From contig NZ_WTYC01000004.1 of assembly GCF_009827325.1 (NCBI RefSeq), positions 1-64,000 on the forward strand: 64,000 bases of DNA, in the 5' to 3' direction. The translations under genes and the position numbers were made by a program. Source of the DNA: Qipengyuania vulgaris. GTDB lineage: Bacteria; Pseudomonadota; Alphaproteobacteria; Sphingomonadales; Sphingomonadaceae. The notes under the pieces were generated by a model. That model was not told the origin of the DNA. It did not search any database and was given only the letters and a program-made list of their open reading frames with translations. Of the stretch, positions 25,813 to 36,291 are shown in pieces; the stretch's first letter is position 1; every line of letters starts with the position of its first letter.

Positions 25813-26284
25813 ATTCGATCGCCAGCACTTCCCATTCCTTGTCCCCTGCTGGCAAGCGGACGGTGCGAAGATCGCCAACAGTGGCACCTCTTAGCGCGCG
25901 CGCAAGCGGGCTGGACCAGCCGATGCGCCCGTTGCTTGCGTCCTGCTCATCGTCACCGACCAGCGTTATTTCGCGGTGGACATCATCCTGGTCCGCAACG
26001 GTCACAGTTGCGCCAAAGAAAACCCGGTCTTTGTCTGGTTGGTCATGCGGTGCGAGAACTCGCGCGGCCTTCATCCTTCGGGCCAGATGGCCAAGTTCGC
26101 GGTCGATCTCTCGCATGCGTTTGCGACCGTAAAGGTAGTCGCCATTCTCGCTTCGATCACCATTTCCGGCAGCCCAACTCACTATTTCCACGATTTCCGG
26201 CCGCTCGGTGCCGAGTAGGTGATCGTAGCGCGCTTTCAACGCTGTATAGCCTGCAGGCGTAATCGGATTGGTCTTGCCCTCCAT
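25805..26284 (-). CDS. greB: Transcription elongation factor GreB
   Basis: 159 residues. The N-terminal coiled coil carries the acidic tip GDRSENGDYLYGRKRMREID, here split by the Asp and Glu that stimulate transcript cleavage in paused RNA polymerase. The C-terminal FKBP-like domain has VFFGATVTV, GRIGWSSPLARAL and GDLRTVRLPAG. Length and YGRKRMREIDR favour GreB over GreA. ATG 26284 lies 10 bases after AGGAG; the TTG three codons earlier sits too close to it. First gene of a pair with the IalB-like gene. Confidence 0.93.
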   Translation of the reverse strand: MEGKTNPITPAGYTALKARYDHLLGTERPEIVEIVSWAAGNGDRSENGDYLYGRKRMREIDRELGHLARRMKAARVLAPHDQPDKDRVFFGATVTVADQDDVHREITLVGDDEQDASNGRIGWSSPLARALRGATVGDLRTVRLPAGDKEWEVLAIEYA

Positions 26285-26307
26285 AACGGGCAAGCTCCTA
26301 GCGCATG

Positions 26308-28272
26308 TCAGCTTGGAAGGTAATGCCGTATGTTCTTCTGGGCAGCCGACGACTTGTCCGGGTTCATATTTGCATACGAAACGGCGTTTCCGATGACGCG
26401 CATCACGTAGTAGCGGGTCTCGAAATTGGACGGAATTTGCTCAATCCAGGTCACCCAGTCGACCGCGCCGGTGCGCGGATCGCCATTCAGGCGCAGCCAT
26501 TCGTTCACGCGGCCCGGGCCAGCGTTATAGGCGGCAATCGCCAGCGGATAGGCGCCGTTATACCGATCCATGAGCCTTGCGAAGTGTGCATCGCCGAGAC
26601 GGATGTTGTAGCTCGGACTTTCGGTCAGATTGGCAGACATATACTGTACGCCGATCTTGCCCGCTTCTTCGCGCGCCGTCCCCGGCATCAACTGCATCAT
26701 CCCGCGAGCGCCGGCATGGCTGACACGCGTACGGTCGAATTCGCTTTCCTGGCGGGCGATTGCGTGAACCATCGTCCAGTTAGCGCCCGCATGAGTGGGT
26801 ACGGTCGGAAAGCCGACGCGCTCGAAGCCGATCACTCCGGTTTCTCCAGCCACCATTCCAGCGACAACTGCCATTTCGTCGAGCCCGGTCTCCCGCGCCA
26901 ACTCCGCGACAAGAGCCATTTCGGTGGGCGTATCGGCATTTTCGGCAATGGCTTCGAAGAAGGCGCGTTCAGTGCGCCAGTCGCGCCGGTTGCGCGCCAT
27001 ATCCCGCAGGGCGAGCGTCAAGGGTTCGGCCTGAAAGGCTTCGCGAGTATTGCCATCAATCCCGGTTGTCAGGACAGGATCGAAGGTAGGCAAGGGTTTA
27101 CCGAGCTCGCTCAGAGCGAGCTGGCCATAGTAGTAATCGGGATAATCCGCCGCCATTGTCCAGTATCTCTGAGCTTCGGCGCGATCGCCTGCGCGTGCCG
27201 CAGCGCGGCCAGCCCAGTAAAACCCCTTGGAGCGGGTGAGGGGGGTCTTCGCCCCCGTTCCATAACGATAGAACAGCGGCGCGGCGCGACCGCCGTCACC
27301 AAGCGACCAGAGCGCCTTTGTGCCCCCGAGCCACATGAGGTCGGTATACTTGTCCCGCAATGTGAAGGATCCATCCGACACGTCCGTCCCGGGCGCAAAT
27401 AGATCGTCCACTCTCGACGCGATGCTTACGGCACTTCGAGCGTCGGCGCCCTGAGCTACCCGCAGCGCCTCGCTAACGAAATCTGCTGCTTCGAAGGCAG
27501 GCGACGAGAATTCGGCGCGGGTCGAAAGGAGATTGATCGCGGACGGTAGTTGTCCGCTGCCGCGATAATGCTTGACGAGATTGTATACATAGCCGCTGTC
27601 ATTCAGCGCCCCGTCGGGTACCGGAAGCCCGGCTGCGCTGGGGGTGCTACCTTGGAGAAGTGCGAGCCTTGCCTGCGCCATCGATCGATAGGCAGGCGAA
27701 ACTCGGACGATCTGACGCGTAGCCGCCTCGAGATTGCCCTGCCATAGAAGCGCATCCATTCGCGCATCGTGATCTTCGGGTGAGAGGTTCTGAGAGAAAA
27801 GCCCCTGCATATACGCTTCGGCAGGGCCGCTCATCGTCCCACCGCGCCATGCTTCTCGGGCGAGAGCGGTCGCTTCAGGCCGATTCATCGCCGCGAGCGC
27901 GAGTGCATAGCGCGCCTTGGCGCCATTGGTGATCGGCGGGTGTGCGTCGAAGAACTGGACCAGCGCCTGCGGGGTTACCGCATCGCGATCCAGCGCAGCT
28001 TCGGCGCGACGCTGCAACAGGTCTTGTTTCGGGAAATTCGGATAATTGGTAACGAAACCGGCGTACTGCGCAAAGCCGAGATTATCCGTCGTCGTGAGAT
28101 ATTCCCATTGTCCGATTGCCTGAGAAATCCGCGTCGGCTGCTGGGCGACCATGGAATTGCCACCATCCGGCCAGCTCGTCGGTGTTTGTGCTTGCGCGGC
28201 GACAGGCAATGCCAGCGCGGTGCCAGCCATAAGTGCGAGTGACAAATAAGTTTTCCGGTCCATGCTGGACAT
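26308..28272 (-). CDS. slt: Soluble lytic murein transglycosylase
   Basis: 654 residues: signal peptide (cleavage near AAQAQ), a long alpha-helical superhelix rich in Ala and Trp repeats, then a C-terminal goose-lysozyme-like domain. The catalytic Glu is about residue 509 in AIARQESEFD, followed by the family motifs SHAGARGMMQLMPGTA and the AAYNAGPGRVNEWL block. It cleaves peptidoglycan glycan strands to anhydromuramyl products in the periplasm. AAGGAGGGG lies 9 bases before the ATG. Divergent from dapA. Confidence 0.94.
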   Translation of the reverse strand: MSSMDRKTYLSLALMAGTALALPVAAQAQTPTSWPDGGNSMVAQQPTRISQAIGQWEYLTTTDNLGFAQYAGFVTNYPNFPKQDLLQRRAEAALDRDAVTPQALVQFFDAHPPITNGAKARYALALAAMNRPEATALAREAWRGGTMSGPAEAYMQGLFSQNLSPEDHDARMDALLWQGNLEAATRQIVRVSPAYRSMAQARLALLQGSTPSAAGLPVPDGALNDSGYVYNLVKHYRGSGQLPSAINLLSTRAEFSSPAFEAADFVSEALRVAQGADARSAVSIASRVDDLFAPGTDVSDGSFTLRDKYTDLMWLGGTKALWSLGDGGRAAPLFYRYGTGAKTPLTRSKGFYWAGRAAARAGDRAEAQRYWTMAADYPDYYYGQLALSELGKPLPTFDPVLTTGIDGNTREAFQAEPLTLALRDMARNRRDWRTERAFFEAIAENADTPTEMALVAELARETGLDEMAVVAGMVAGETGVIGFERVGFPTVPTHAGANWTMVHAIARQESEFDRTRVSHAGARGMMQLMPGTAREEAGKIGVQYMSANLTESPSYNIRLGDAHFARLMDRYNGAYPLAIAAYNAGPGRVNEWLRLNGDPRTGAVDWVTWIEQIPSNFETRYYVMRVIGNAVSYANMNPDKSSAAQKNIRHYLPS

Positions 28273-28367
28273 ACTGCCCGGCCCCTCCTTATCAGGCGGT
28301 GAATGAATTGTGTCGGCGGGTGCCTAAATTGCCCGCATTTCATACCTCTAACGCAGGACAGACGTAA

Positions 28368-29249
28368 ATGTTCTCAGGCTCGATTCCGGCTCTGGCGACT
28401 CCCTTTCGCGACGGATCGTTCGACGAAGCTGCTTTCCGCAAGCTCGTCGACTGGCAAATAGAAAACGGCAGTAAGGCCCTGGTGCCATGCGGCACGACGG
28501 GCGAGGCTTCCACGCTATCGAATGCCGAACATCACCGCGTGATAGAAGTTTGCATCGAGCAGGCAGCAGGACGCGTGCCCGTCATTGCCGGCTGCGGAAG
28601 TAACGATACCCGTAATGCCCTGTTGCATATGCAGTTTTCTAAAAAGGCAGGTGCGGCAGCAGGGTTGTGCGTTGCGCCCTATTACAACCGGCCGAGTCAG
28701 ACAGGTCTCATCGCACACTTCAGTTTCCTCGCAGAGAACAGCGATCTGCCCATCGTTCTATATAATGTCCCAGGGCGAACTGTGACAGATATCGAGGACG
28801 AAACAGTTGTCGAACTGGTGCGCAAGTATCCCAAGAGGATCGTGGCCATAAAGGACGCCAGCGGCGACCTATCGCGGGTCGCGGACCATCGCATGGGGAT
28901 AGGGCATGAATTCTGCCAGCTCTCAGGCAATGACGAACTTTGGCTCCCGCATTCGGCCGCGGGTGGATCGGGCTGCATTTCGGTGACGGCAAATGTCGCG
29001 CCTGCCTTGTGCGCCGAATTCCACGAGGCGATTGCTGCCAATGAACTGGTCAAGGCTCGTGAGCTCAACGACCGGCTATTCCCGCTGCATTACGCAATGT
29101 TCTCCGACGCGAGTCCGGCGCCTGTGAAATACGCGCTCAGCCGCGTCCACGACTGGTTCTCTTGCGATGTTCGCCTGCCGCTGTGCAACGCCAGCGAGGA
29201 CAGCCGCAAGGCAGTCGACGAGGCGCTGGAGCATGCCGGTCTGCTTTGA
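28368..29249 (+). CDS. dapA: 4-hydroxy-tetrahydrodipicolinate synthase
   Basis: 293-residue TIM-barrel enzyme condensing pyruvate and aspartate semialdehyde in lysine and diaminopimelate synthesis. Schiff-base Lys162 is in VAIKDASGD, Tyr134-type Tyr in LYNVPGRT, and the CGTTGE substrate loop is near residue 44. Length and motifs are standard. First gene in the run dapA-smpB-DUF2062-cckA. Confidence 0.97.
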   Translation: MFSGSIPALATPFRDGSFDEAAFRKLVDWQIENGSKALVPCGTTGEASTLSNAEHHRVIEVCIEQAAGRVPVIAGCGSNDTRNALLHMQFSKKAGAAAGLCVAPYYNRPSQTGLIAHFSFLAENSDLPIVLYNVPGRTVTDIEDETVVELVRKYPKRIVAIKDASGDLSRVADHRMGIGHEFCQLSGNDELWLPHSAAGGSGCISVTANVAPALCAEFHEAIAANELVKARELNDRLFPLHYAMFSDASPAPVKYALSRVHDWFSCDVRLPLCNASEDSRKAVDEALEHAGLL

Positions 29250-29289
29250 CTTGGCATAGCGTCCGAGACACCCTAGATGCGCGCACCCT

Positions 29290-29772
29290 ATGGCACGTCC
29301 CAAGCCCGCCACATTCGATAAGCAGAAAACCGTCGCCGACAATCGGCGCGTGCGGTTCGATTATCATGTCGATGAGGTTTTCGAGGCGGGGCTGGCTCTT
29401 CACGGGACCGAGGTCAAGGCACTAAGGGCTGGCCAAGCATCTATCAAGGAAAGCTACGCCGAAGTGCGTGACGGACAGGTGTGGCTCGTCAATGCCAACA
29501 TTCCGGAGTATTCCCACGGCAATCGCCTCAATCATGAGCCGAAACGCCCGCGCAAACTTCTGCTTCATGAGCGAGAGATCGAGAAGCTTTTCGGGGCGGT
29601 AGAGCGCAAGGGAATGACGCTCGTGCCCTTGTCGATCTATTTCAATTCGACGGGACGGGCAAAGGTGGAACTCGCTTTGGCCAAGGGCAAACAGGCCCAT
29701 GATAAAAGGCAGACCATCAAGGAACGCGACTGGAAGCGCGACAAGGCGCGATTAATGCGCGAAAAGGGATAA
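29290..29772 (+). CDS. smpB: SsrA-binding protein
   Basis: 160-residue partner of tmRNA in ribosome rescue. Conserved blocks are [64 protein letters not shown] and the basic tail that mimics the decoding helix ([19 protein letters not shown]). 40 bases after dapA. No tmRNA gene was recognised in the window. Confidence 0.97.
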   Translation: MARPKPATFDKQKTVADNRRVRFDYHVDEVFEAGLALHGTEVKALRAGQASIKESYAEVRDGQVWLVNANIPEYSHGNRLNHEPKRPRKLLLHEREIEKLFGAVERKGMTLVPLSIYFNSTGRAKVELALAKGKQAHDKRQTIKERDWKRDKARLMREKG

Positions 29773-29872
29773 ATAGCTCGCTCCCCTTTCGCATCGGGTT
29801 TGTGCTAACCACATCGATGATCATGCCTGCTTCGCCGCACCTTCCATCCGAATTTCTCCTGCGCCCGGTTCC

Positions 29873-30484
29873 GTGCGACTATTTCACCGGGTCGTGTCGG
29901 TGAAGGGCTTCAGGTCCAAGACCTTCCTCGCGGACTTGCTTCGCAAGCACATGCCGTCGCGTGAAGAGATGGCGGAGAATCGATTTCTAAAGCCGATCTC
30001 TCACCGCTTTCTCACACCAGAACTTTGGCGCTTTACCCGTCGCAGCGTGCCGAGAGGAGTGGCGCTTGGGCTGTTTGCTGCCTTTATCGTACCGATCGGA
30101 CAGATTTTCCTCGCTGCGTTCATGGCTTTACCTGCACGTGCGAATGTTCCTCTTGCCGCGCTGGTCACTTTCGTCACCAACCCATTCACCCTGCCTTTCT
30201 GGTTATATTTTGCGAATCGGACGGGTCGTGTCGTACTGAATCTCGACGCCGCCGTCGGGGTCGGTGCAGGACGATTTGCCGAGAACAGCGGCGCTTTGGC
30301 TGGCTGGCTGGAAGTTGGCGGAGTGACTGCGTTCGGTTTCCTCGTGCTGGCAGTAGTGAGCGCCGCAGTTGGCTATCTTACTGCCGGATTCGTCTGGCGA
30401 GTGATTATCGCACGAAGACGGGAAAAGAGATTGGCCCGAATGGAAAGCCAGCTCGACGATCGACTGGGTGAGGAAGACGAATGA
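29873..30484 (+). CDS. DUF2062 membrane protein
   Basis: 203 residues. Membrane segments are at about residues 60-85 (GVALGLFAAFIVPIGQIFLA), 90-125 and 150-178. The basic N-terminus, RRSVPRGVALGLFAAF and TNPFTLPFWLYFANRTG are typical of DUF2062, a family of unknown function. The GTG start at 29873 is uncertain (no clear ribosome site; GTG 29900 is an alternative). Its stop overlaps the cckA start by four bases (ATGA), a linkage common in alphaproteobacteria. Confidence 0.85.
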   Translation: MRLFHRVVSVKGFRSKTFLADLLRKHMPSREEMAENRFLKPISHRFLTPELWRFTRRSVPRGVALGLFAAFIVPIGQIFLAAFMALPARANVPLAALVTFVTNPFTLPFWLYFANRTGRVVLNLDAAVGVGAGRFAENSGALAGWLEVGGVTAFGFLVLAVVSAAVGYLTAGFVWRVIIARRREKRLARMESQLDDRLGEEDE

Positions 30485-32955
30485 GCTGGGAAGGAGACCG
30501 CGATCTCGAGGGCTTGCCTCCCCTCCCGCTCATTCTTGGCATCGTAGTAGCTTTCGTATCATCGGTTGCGCTTGTCTGGCTGGCAGCGGGCACAGCGATT
30601 GTGGCAGGGGCCTATGGCGGCACTTTGCTGGTTGTGGTTTTCGCTTTGCTATTGGGGCCTCGCTTCAAACCAGATCAGCCCGGTGACGGGTTTGCGCACC
30701 CCGACTGGAGCGTTACATCTGCGGCAATTCAGAACCGGCGCCGCGGTGTTGCCGTGGTCGACCGCGCCAACAGGCTGACCTGCGCGAATTCAACTTACGA
30801 AAAATGGTTCGGCGCCGACCTAGCGCCGCACGAAATTCAATTCGGCGAAGAAGCGCTGGACAGAATTGCCACTGCGTCGCGGCAAGCGTGGCGTGAAGGT
30901 CATGCGGAATGCCAGGACCTTTCGTTGGCGTCGGCAAGCAACACCTACAGCCTGACCATAGAGCGAGTGGGGAGAGGCGAGGATTATCTGGTCTGGCGCT
31001 TCGGGGAAATCCTGAAGCAGCGCAGCTATGATGGCGTCGCTGACCGCATTTCCGGACCCTTCGGATCTGTTATTTCTCGCTCAGGCATCGAATTGGCACT
31101 CGTGGCGCCCGATGGCATCGTCCAGGTCGCAACACCGGGTCTGGCTGAGCGGGCTACAGGGGCGAAAGATACCACTCTTAGCGGACAGGAATTCGTGCAA
31201 CTTCTGCGTTCGGATGATCGGGACCGAATATTCTTTGCAGGGGAAGGGCAGCAGGGTTCGCCGCAGACATTGGTTCATATTCCTCTCGACCCAGCGGCGG
31301 CGGCTGAAGGAGAGCCCGCTCCCGCGCTCATGGTCCTCGTTGACAGTGCCGTAGGGATAGGCGGGGGCGCACAAGCAAGCGGAAAGGCAGCGATTCCCCA
31401 GCTCGAAGCGTTGCTTTCGGCCTTGCCGCTCGGCTTGGCGCTCACGGATCGAGACGGGCGCTTTCTCTTCGCCAACAAGGCATTCCTGCGTGCCGTTGAG
31501 CGGGAAGCGAATGGGCTGCCCCAATTCCCGTCCGATCTCGTCGTGCGCGAAGACAAGGCCGCGATGGCTGACACTGTGCGCCGGTTCGCCAAGGGAGCCA
31601 CTGCGAGCGGAGACATGGCGGTGCGGCTCGCCAACGACAAGGAAGAGCCGGTGTCGATTGGCCTCGCGGGTGTTCGCGGGTTGGGGGATGCTGCCGTCTT
31701 GCTTTCCATCAGCGACTCTACCGAAGAGAAGCGCTTGCGGCGCCAAGTTGCGCAGGCGACGAAGATGCAGGCCGTCGGCCAACTGGCCGGCGGGGTCGCG
31801 CACGATTTCAACAATGTTCTGACCGCCATCATCGGCTATTGCGATCTCATGCTGCTCCGCCATACTCCAGGCGATAGCGATTACGACGATATCCAGCAGA
31901 TCAAGGCGAATTCCAACCGGGCAGCCTCGCTCACCCGTCAACTTCTTGCTTTCAGCCGCCAACAGACCTTGCGTCCGGTTGTGCTGCAAATGCCGGATGT
32001 GGTCAGCGAAGTCAGCCAGCTGTTGAAGCGCCTTATGGGCGACAAGGTCGAATTCGCGGTGCGCCACGACCGCGAACTGGGGCCGGTCCGCGCCGATCCC
32101 CAGCAGCTCGAACAGGTCATCATTAATCTCGCGGTGAATGCGCGCGATGCCATGCAGAGCCACGCGGCAAAGCTAGGTAAGCAGGACTGGAAGGGGCGTC
32201 TTACGCTCGCGACCCGCCGCGTGTCGGCAAGGGATGTTCGCAAGATGGGCATCGATATCATGCCCGCCGACGATTATACTGTCCTCATCGTACAAGACAC
32301 TGGCGGCGGGATTCCGAGCGAAGACCTTAATAAGATATTCGAACCCTTCTTCACGACCAAGGAGCAGGGCAAAGGTACCGGCCTTGGCCTGTCGACGGTC
32401 TACGGGATCGTGAAGCAATCCAACGGTTTCATCTTTGCCGACAATGTCACCGATGCGAGCGGCAGGACGGCCGGCGCTCGGTTCACGATGTATCTCCCGG
32501 TGCACAAGGGTGAGATGCCTTCGGTCCAGAGGGTCGACGAACGCGAGGAAGTCAAGGCCAGCGAATGGTCTGGCGGAGGCAAGCTCTTGCTGGTGGAAGA
32601 CGAGGATATGGTCCGCGCCGTTGCCGAGCGGGCTCTGACGCGGGCAGGATATGCTGTGACTACGGCGCGCGACGGTGAAGAAGGCCTGGGCCAGATCGCC
32701 AATGGAGACGTGGAGTTCGATCTAATCGTGTCGGATGTCGTCATGCCCGCAATGGATGGACCTGCCATGGCACGCGCGATCCGCAAGGTGAAGCCCAAGA
32801 TACCTATTCTGTTCATGTCTGGATATGCGGAAGAGCAGTTGCGTAACGACATCGACATCGACAACATGCATTTCATACCTAAACCATTCAGCGTCCAGCA
32901 GATTAATGCAAAGGTGTCGGAGGTTCTGGGAGAGCAGGCGAAGTCGGAGGCCTGA
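30481..32955 (+). CDS. cckA: Hybrid histidine kinase CckA
   Basis: 824 residues: two N-terminal transmembrane helices (about 17-60), a variable sensor region with PAS-like domains (one near residues 310-420), a HisKA domain with His441 in [11 protein letters not shown], a HATPase_c domain ([42 protein letters not shown] split by its N, G1 and G2 boxes), and a C-terminal receiver with Asp752 ([13 protein letters not shown]). This is the CckA architecture; CckA passes phosphate via ChpT to CtrA and CpdR to control the cell cycle, motility and often SOS-linked gene transfer. cpdR lies at 56.1 kb. chpT and ctrA are not in the window. Confidence 0.93.
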   Translation: MSWEGDRDLEGLPPLPLILGIVVAFVSSVALVWLAAGTAIVAGAYGGTLLVVVFALLLGPRFKPDQPGDGFAHPDWSVTSAAIQNRRRGVAVVDRANRLTCANSTYEKWFGADLAPHEIQFGEEALDRIATASRQAWREGHAECQDLSLASASNTYSLTIERVGRGEDYLVWRFGEILKQRSYDGVADRISGPFGSVISRSGIELALVAPDGIVQVATPGLAERATGAKDTTLSGQEFVQLLRSDDRDRIFFAGEGQQGSPQTLVHIPLDPAAAAEGEPAPALMVLVDSAVGIGGGAQASGKAAIPQLEALLSALPLGLALTDRDGRFLFANKAFLRAVEREANGLPQFPSDLVVREDKAAMADTVRRFAKGATASGDMAVRLANDKEEPVSIGLAGVRGLGDAAVLLSISDSTEEKRLRRQVAQATKMQAVGQLAGGVAHDFNNVLTAIIGYCDLMLLRHTPGDSDYDDIQQIKANSNRAASLTRQLLAFSRQQTLRPVVLQMPDVVSEVSQLLKRLMGDKVEFAVRHDRELGPVRADPQQLEQVIINLAVNARDAMQSHAAKLGKQDWKGRLTLATRRVSARDVRKMGIDIMPADDYTVLIVQDTGGGIPSEDLNKIFEPFFTTKEQGKGTGLGLSTVYGIVKQSNGFIFADNVTDASGRTAGARFTMYLPVHKGEMPSVQRVDEREEVKASEWSGGGKLLLVEDEDMVRAVAERALTRAGYAVTTARDGEEGLGQIANGDVEFDLIVSDVVMPAMDGPAMARAIRKVKPKIPILFMSGYAEEQLRNDIDIDNMHFIPKPFSVQQINAKVSEVLGEQAKSEA

Positions 32956-32997
32956 AGAATCGGCCAAGCCCGCATTGGCCGGAAAAGGGAGAAGAGA

Positions 32998-34497
32998 ATG
33001 AGGGTCCGCACACTTGGTGCCATCGGCGCGTTTTCAATCGCAACCGCTGGCCCTGCATTTCCGCAGAACGCTGCCGAAGGACTGGCACACCCGGAATCGA
33101 CAGCGCAAGGCGATGTCTCGATCACGATCTACAACGGCGAGCGAAGCCTCGTGCAGGATATACGTCAGCTGTCGATTCCGGCTGGAGAAAGCACCATCAG
33201 CTTTCCCGACGTTTCTGCGCGGATCATGCCGGAGACGTTGAGCTTCGCTGCAGATGGCACGGCGATCGTCGAACAGAATTTCGATTTCGACCTCCTCACT
33301 CCCACAAAGTTGATGGAAAAGGCTGTCGGACAGACGATTACTCTTGTCCGGACCAATCCGGCGACAGGGGTGGAAACGCGCGAAAGGGCGACGGTTCTGT
33401 CCACGGCGGGCGGCGTAGTGGTAAAGATCGGCGACCGGATCGAGGTCCTGCGTGACGATGGCTTGCCGGTTCGCGCCATTTTCGATCGGGTTCCCAACAA
33501 CCTGCGTTCCCGTCCCACCCTCTCTGTTACGCTCGATTCGATCCGCTCCGGTACGCGCCCGACGTCTATCCGCTATCTTACCAGCGGTCTCGGTTGGGCG
33601 GCAGATTATGTCGCACTTTTCGACGAAACCGACAATTCCTTGGACATGCAGGGCTGGGTGACGCTGACCAACCAGACGGGCACCACTTTCAAAGATGCGG
33701 ACCTGTTGCTGGTTGCCGGCAATCCCACCGAAGGCAGCGGACGCCGGTCGCAGCCGCGTGCAATGGTAACGACTGGTACGGAAGCTGCCAATCGGGAATC
33801 CCTTGGTGACTTCTATCTCTATCCAATTAAAGGCCGTACTACGGTAGCCAACGCGCAGACAAAGCAGGTGAGCTTCCTCGACGTTCAGGGTGTGTCCGCT
33901 CGCCGTCGCTACGAGCGTCGGGCCGACTGGCTTGTGCGTGATGAGCAACCTGTCGCGGTCCGCAGCGCGATTTCGTTCAACACTTCCGGCTCTCGGGGAC
34001 TTGGCGATGCACTACCCGCGGGAACCGTTCGTTTCTATCAGCGCGATCGGGAGGGCACGCCCCAATTCATCGGCGAATCGCGCATTGGCCACACACCAAT
34101 GGGCAGCGATCTCTTCTTGCAGACCGGAGATGCATTCGATGTGTACGTGCAAGCCGAAGTCGAAAAGCGCGAAGAGATCGACAAAGTCGAATGGGAGAAA
34201 ACATCGCGCTATCGGGTAATTGAGGACAACCAGGTGGTTCGTGAAACCGAGACCGAACGGGCGGTTCGGTATTTTCGCACTACGATGCGATACACCTTTT
34301 ACAACGCCAAATCCGTTCCGGTCGACGTGGAATTTTATCAGGATGGTCTCTACCGCGGTTGGTGGTCACGCGATTATCGGATTGTTTCCGAAGATGTCGA
34401 TGGCACAGAGGTAAATCCCGCGACGCGGAAATGGATCGTCAATGTTCCTGCCGAGAACGAGCGAGTGGTTCGGGTAGTCTACGAAACGAAATATTAA
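32998..34497 (+). CDS. DUF4139 domain-containing exported protein
   Basis: 499 residues with an N-terminal signal (MRVRTLGAIGAFSIATAGP). After SITIYNGERSLVQDIRQL it follows the DUF4139 pattern: LLTPTKLMEKAVGQTITLVR, SRPTLSVTLDS, RYLTSGLGWAADYVALFDE, MQGWVTLTNQTGTTFKDADLLLVAG, then a C-terminal beta domain. Predicted periplasmic or surface protein; the family function is unknown. It starts 42 bases after cckA and 16 bases before a paralogue, likely co-transcribed with it. Confidence 0.88.
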   Translation: MRVRTLGAIGAFSIATAGPAFPQNAAEGLAHPESTAQGDVSITIYNGERSLVQDIRQLSIPAGESTISFPDVSARIMPETLSFAADGTAIVEQNFDFDLLTPTKLMEKAVGQTITLVRTNPATGVETRERATVLSTAGGVVVKIGDRIEVLRDDGLPVRAIFDRVPNNLRSRPTLSVTLDSIRSGTRPTSIRYLTSGLGWAADYVALFDETDNSLDMQGWVTLTNQTGTTFKDADLLLVAGNPTEGSGRRSQPRAMVTTGTEAANRESLGDFYLYPIKGRTTVANAQTKQVSFLDVQGVSARRRYERRADWLVRDEQPVAVRSAISFNTSGSRGLGDALPAGTVRFYQRDREGTPQFIGESRIGHTPMGSDLFLQTGDAFDVYVQAEVEKREEIDKVEWEKTSRYRVIEDNQVVRETETERAVRYFRTTMRYTFYNAKSVPVDVEFYQDGLYRGWWSRDYRIVSEDVDGTEVNPATRKWIVNVPAENERVVRVVYETKY

Positions 34498-34513
34498 GCG
34501 CGGAGCCAGTCAG

Positions 34514-36181
34514 GTGCGCTTTGTCTCATCCTTGCTTGGACTCATCCTTGCTGCCGTGACCCAGCCGCTTGCGGGGCAGGAAGAGCGCTCCCGTATCTTT
34601 GCTTCCGAACCGAGCAAGTACGCTGTTACGGTCTACCGGGATCCGGAACGCTCGGTGGGAGAGCGGATGGATCGCGATATGCCGAAGGGCTATGCGATGA
34701 TCAGCGAAACGCGGACGGTAACGCTGCCACCAGGGCGCTCGACCATTATGTTCGAAGGGGTCGCCGAGGGCATGGTGGCGGTTAGTGCAATCGTCAGCGG
34801 TCTTCCAGGCGGAACTATCGAAAAGAATCGGAACGCAGATCTTTTGTCACCCGCCGCATTGGTCGATCGCACACTCGGCAACAGAGTGACGATTACGCGC
34901 CTCAATCCGGGTACGGGGGTCTCGGAAAGCGAGACGGCTATAGTCCGGACGCGCGCCGATGGAGGTCTCGTTCTCCAGACGCGGGATGGCTACGAAGCGG
35001 TACGCTGCTCGGGCCTTTCGGAAAAATTGACTTTCGCTTCGGTGCCGCGCGAATTGTCTGCGAGGCCGATATTCAATATCGACACATTCAGTGAGACGGG
35101 TGGCAAGTTTGAAGTTGTCTTGACCTATCTGTCCTGGGGCTTCGATTGGGAGGCAAATTACGTAGCGCATCTGGGCGAGGGAGATCGCGACGGTTCGTTC
35201 GATACGCAGTTGATGAGTTGGCTGACGGTCCTGAACGACAACGGACAATCTTTCCCCGATGCCGAATTAATGGTGGTGGCCGGCCAAATTTCGATCGAGA
35301 GTTATTTCGAGGAACTGGCGACCGCACCGAGGGCAAGGGGGCTTAGGCTGACCTGCTATCCGTTGGGAGGTACCGCTCGTGGGTCACCAATTTACGGCGA
35401 TGGCTTGCCGCGGCCTGAGGCGTCACCTTTAGAAGGATTCAATGGAGACGTGATCGTCGTCACTGGCCGCCGGGTTAGTCGCCAGAATCTGGAGTCGCCC
35501 GTGCCCGTGTCAGCCATTTCCGAGGAGGCAATGGCCCGGGAAGAGCAGTTGGCCGATCTCAAGCTTTACCGCGTGCCGCGCCCGGTTACCGTATCTTCCA
35601 ATGGTATGAAGCAGATCGCGTTCCTGTCACGGGACCACGTGAGTACACGGTGGTTCTATGACGCCGAGTGCGATCCGATGGAGAGATTCGAGCGGAGTGA
35701 TGAAAAGAACGATCTGGAGTATGCTCAGATCAGGCTCTTTACCGAGAACAAAAGAGAGTTCGGGCTTGGGGTTTCACTTCCCCTGGGTATCCTCAATGCC
35801 TTCGAGATGTCCTCTGCAGGGCCGCAGCTTGTCGCGGAAACTCAGTTGCGCGACTATCCCGTCGGGCAGCAAATCGAGCTCCCGCTGGGGAGCAGTGCAA
35901 AGGTCTTCTCCGTCTGCGGATACCAAGAGAGCGCTCCTCCCGGAGTGCACGCCTCCCGCTGGACCAAGGTGCGGGTGGTCCTTGCGAATGCGAATGATAC
36001 CCCGGCGCAGGTTCGGGTGGACTTCGGATACCCGGACGAATGGGAAGTCCGAGCGCACGGGTTCGTACCCCACGTGAAGAATGGGAAACTGGTCGTCCAC
36101 GTAGAAGTGCCTGCCAATGGAAGGTTCGAACGGGATTGGCTCATCCGGCGCCCGAAAGCGTATTTGATCGACCCGAAATAA
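34514..36181 (+). CDS. DUF4139-like exported protein with TonB-plug-like insert
   Basis: 555 residues, signal peptide ([19 protein letters not shown]), GTG start with GGAG upstream. It is a diverged paralogue of the preceding gene: [64 protein letters not shown]. Residues about 310-340 contain [20 protein letters not shown], a close match to the start of the plug domain of sphingomonad TonB-dependent receptors (IVVTGSR...), inserted just before the strand aligned with the paralogue's LGDFYLYPI. No transporter barrel follows. Function unknown; may contact the TonB system or be a fragment acquired by recombination. Confidence 0.8.
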   Translation: MRFVSSLLGLILAAVTQPLAGQEERSRIFASEPSKYAVTVYRDPERSVGERMDRDMPKGYAMISETRTVTLPPGRSTIMFEGVAEGMVAVSAIVSGLPGGTIEKNRNADLLSPAALVDRTLGNRVTITRLNPGTGVSESETAIVRTRADGGLVLQTRDGYEAVRCSGLSEKLTFASVPRELSARPIFNIDTFSETGGKFEVVLTYLSWGFDWEANYVAHLGEGDRDGSFDTQLMSWLTVLNDNGQSFPDAELMVVAGQISIESYFEELATAPRARGLRLTCYPLGGTARGSPIYGDGLPRPEASPLEGFNGDVIVVTGRRVSRQNLESPVPVSAISEEAMAREEQLADLKLYRVPRPVTVSSNGMKQIAFLSRDHVSTRWFYDAECDPMERFERSDEKNDLEYAQIRLFTENKREFGLGVSLPLGILNAFEMSSAGPQLVAETQLRDYPVGQQIELPLGSSAKVFSVCGYQESAPPGVHASRWTKVRVVLANANDTPAQVRVDFGYPDEWEVRAHGFVPHVKNGKLVVHVEVPANGRFERDWLIRRPKAYLIDPK

Positions 36182-36199
36182 CAATTTCGGAAAAATTAT

Positions 36200-36214
36200 G
36201 TTCTACTCTTGTTC
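36200..36214 (+). promoter_or_regulatory. LexA (SOS) box of recA
   Basis: GTTC, seven bases, GTTC, 77 bases before the recA ATG. The second half-site also forms the palindrome GTTC TTATA GAAC (36211-36223). Matches the alphaproteobacterial LexA operator and the box before uvrA. Confidence 0.85.
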
Positions 36215-36291
36215 TTATAGAACAAACACGGTACATGCCTTGGCAGTTGAAGAGTCGCTTCTGGCTCTGGAAATGCGAAAGGGGTGATGTC

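Noticed and set aside
31081-32163. 360-codon leftward frame inside cckA
   Set aside because: Antisense to PAS and HisKA regions; no protein-like composition or ribosome site.
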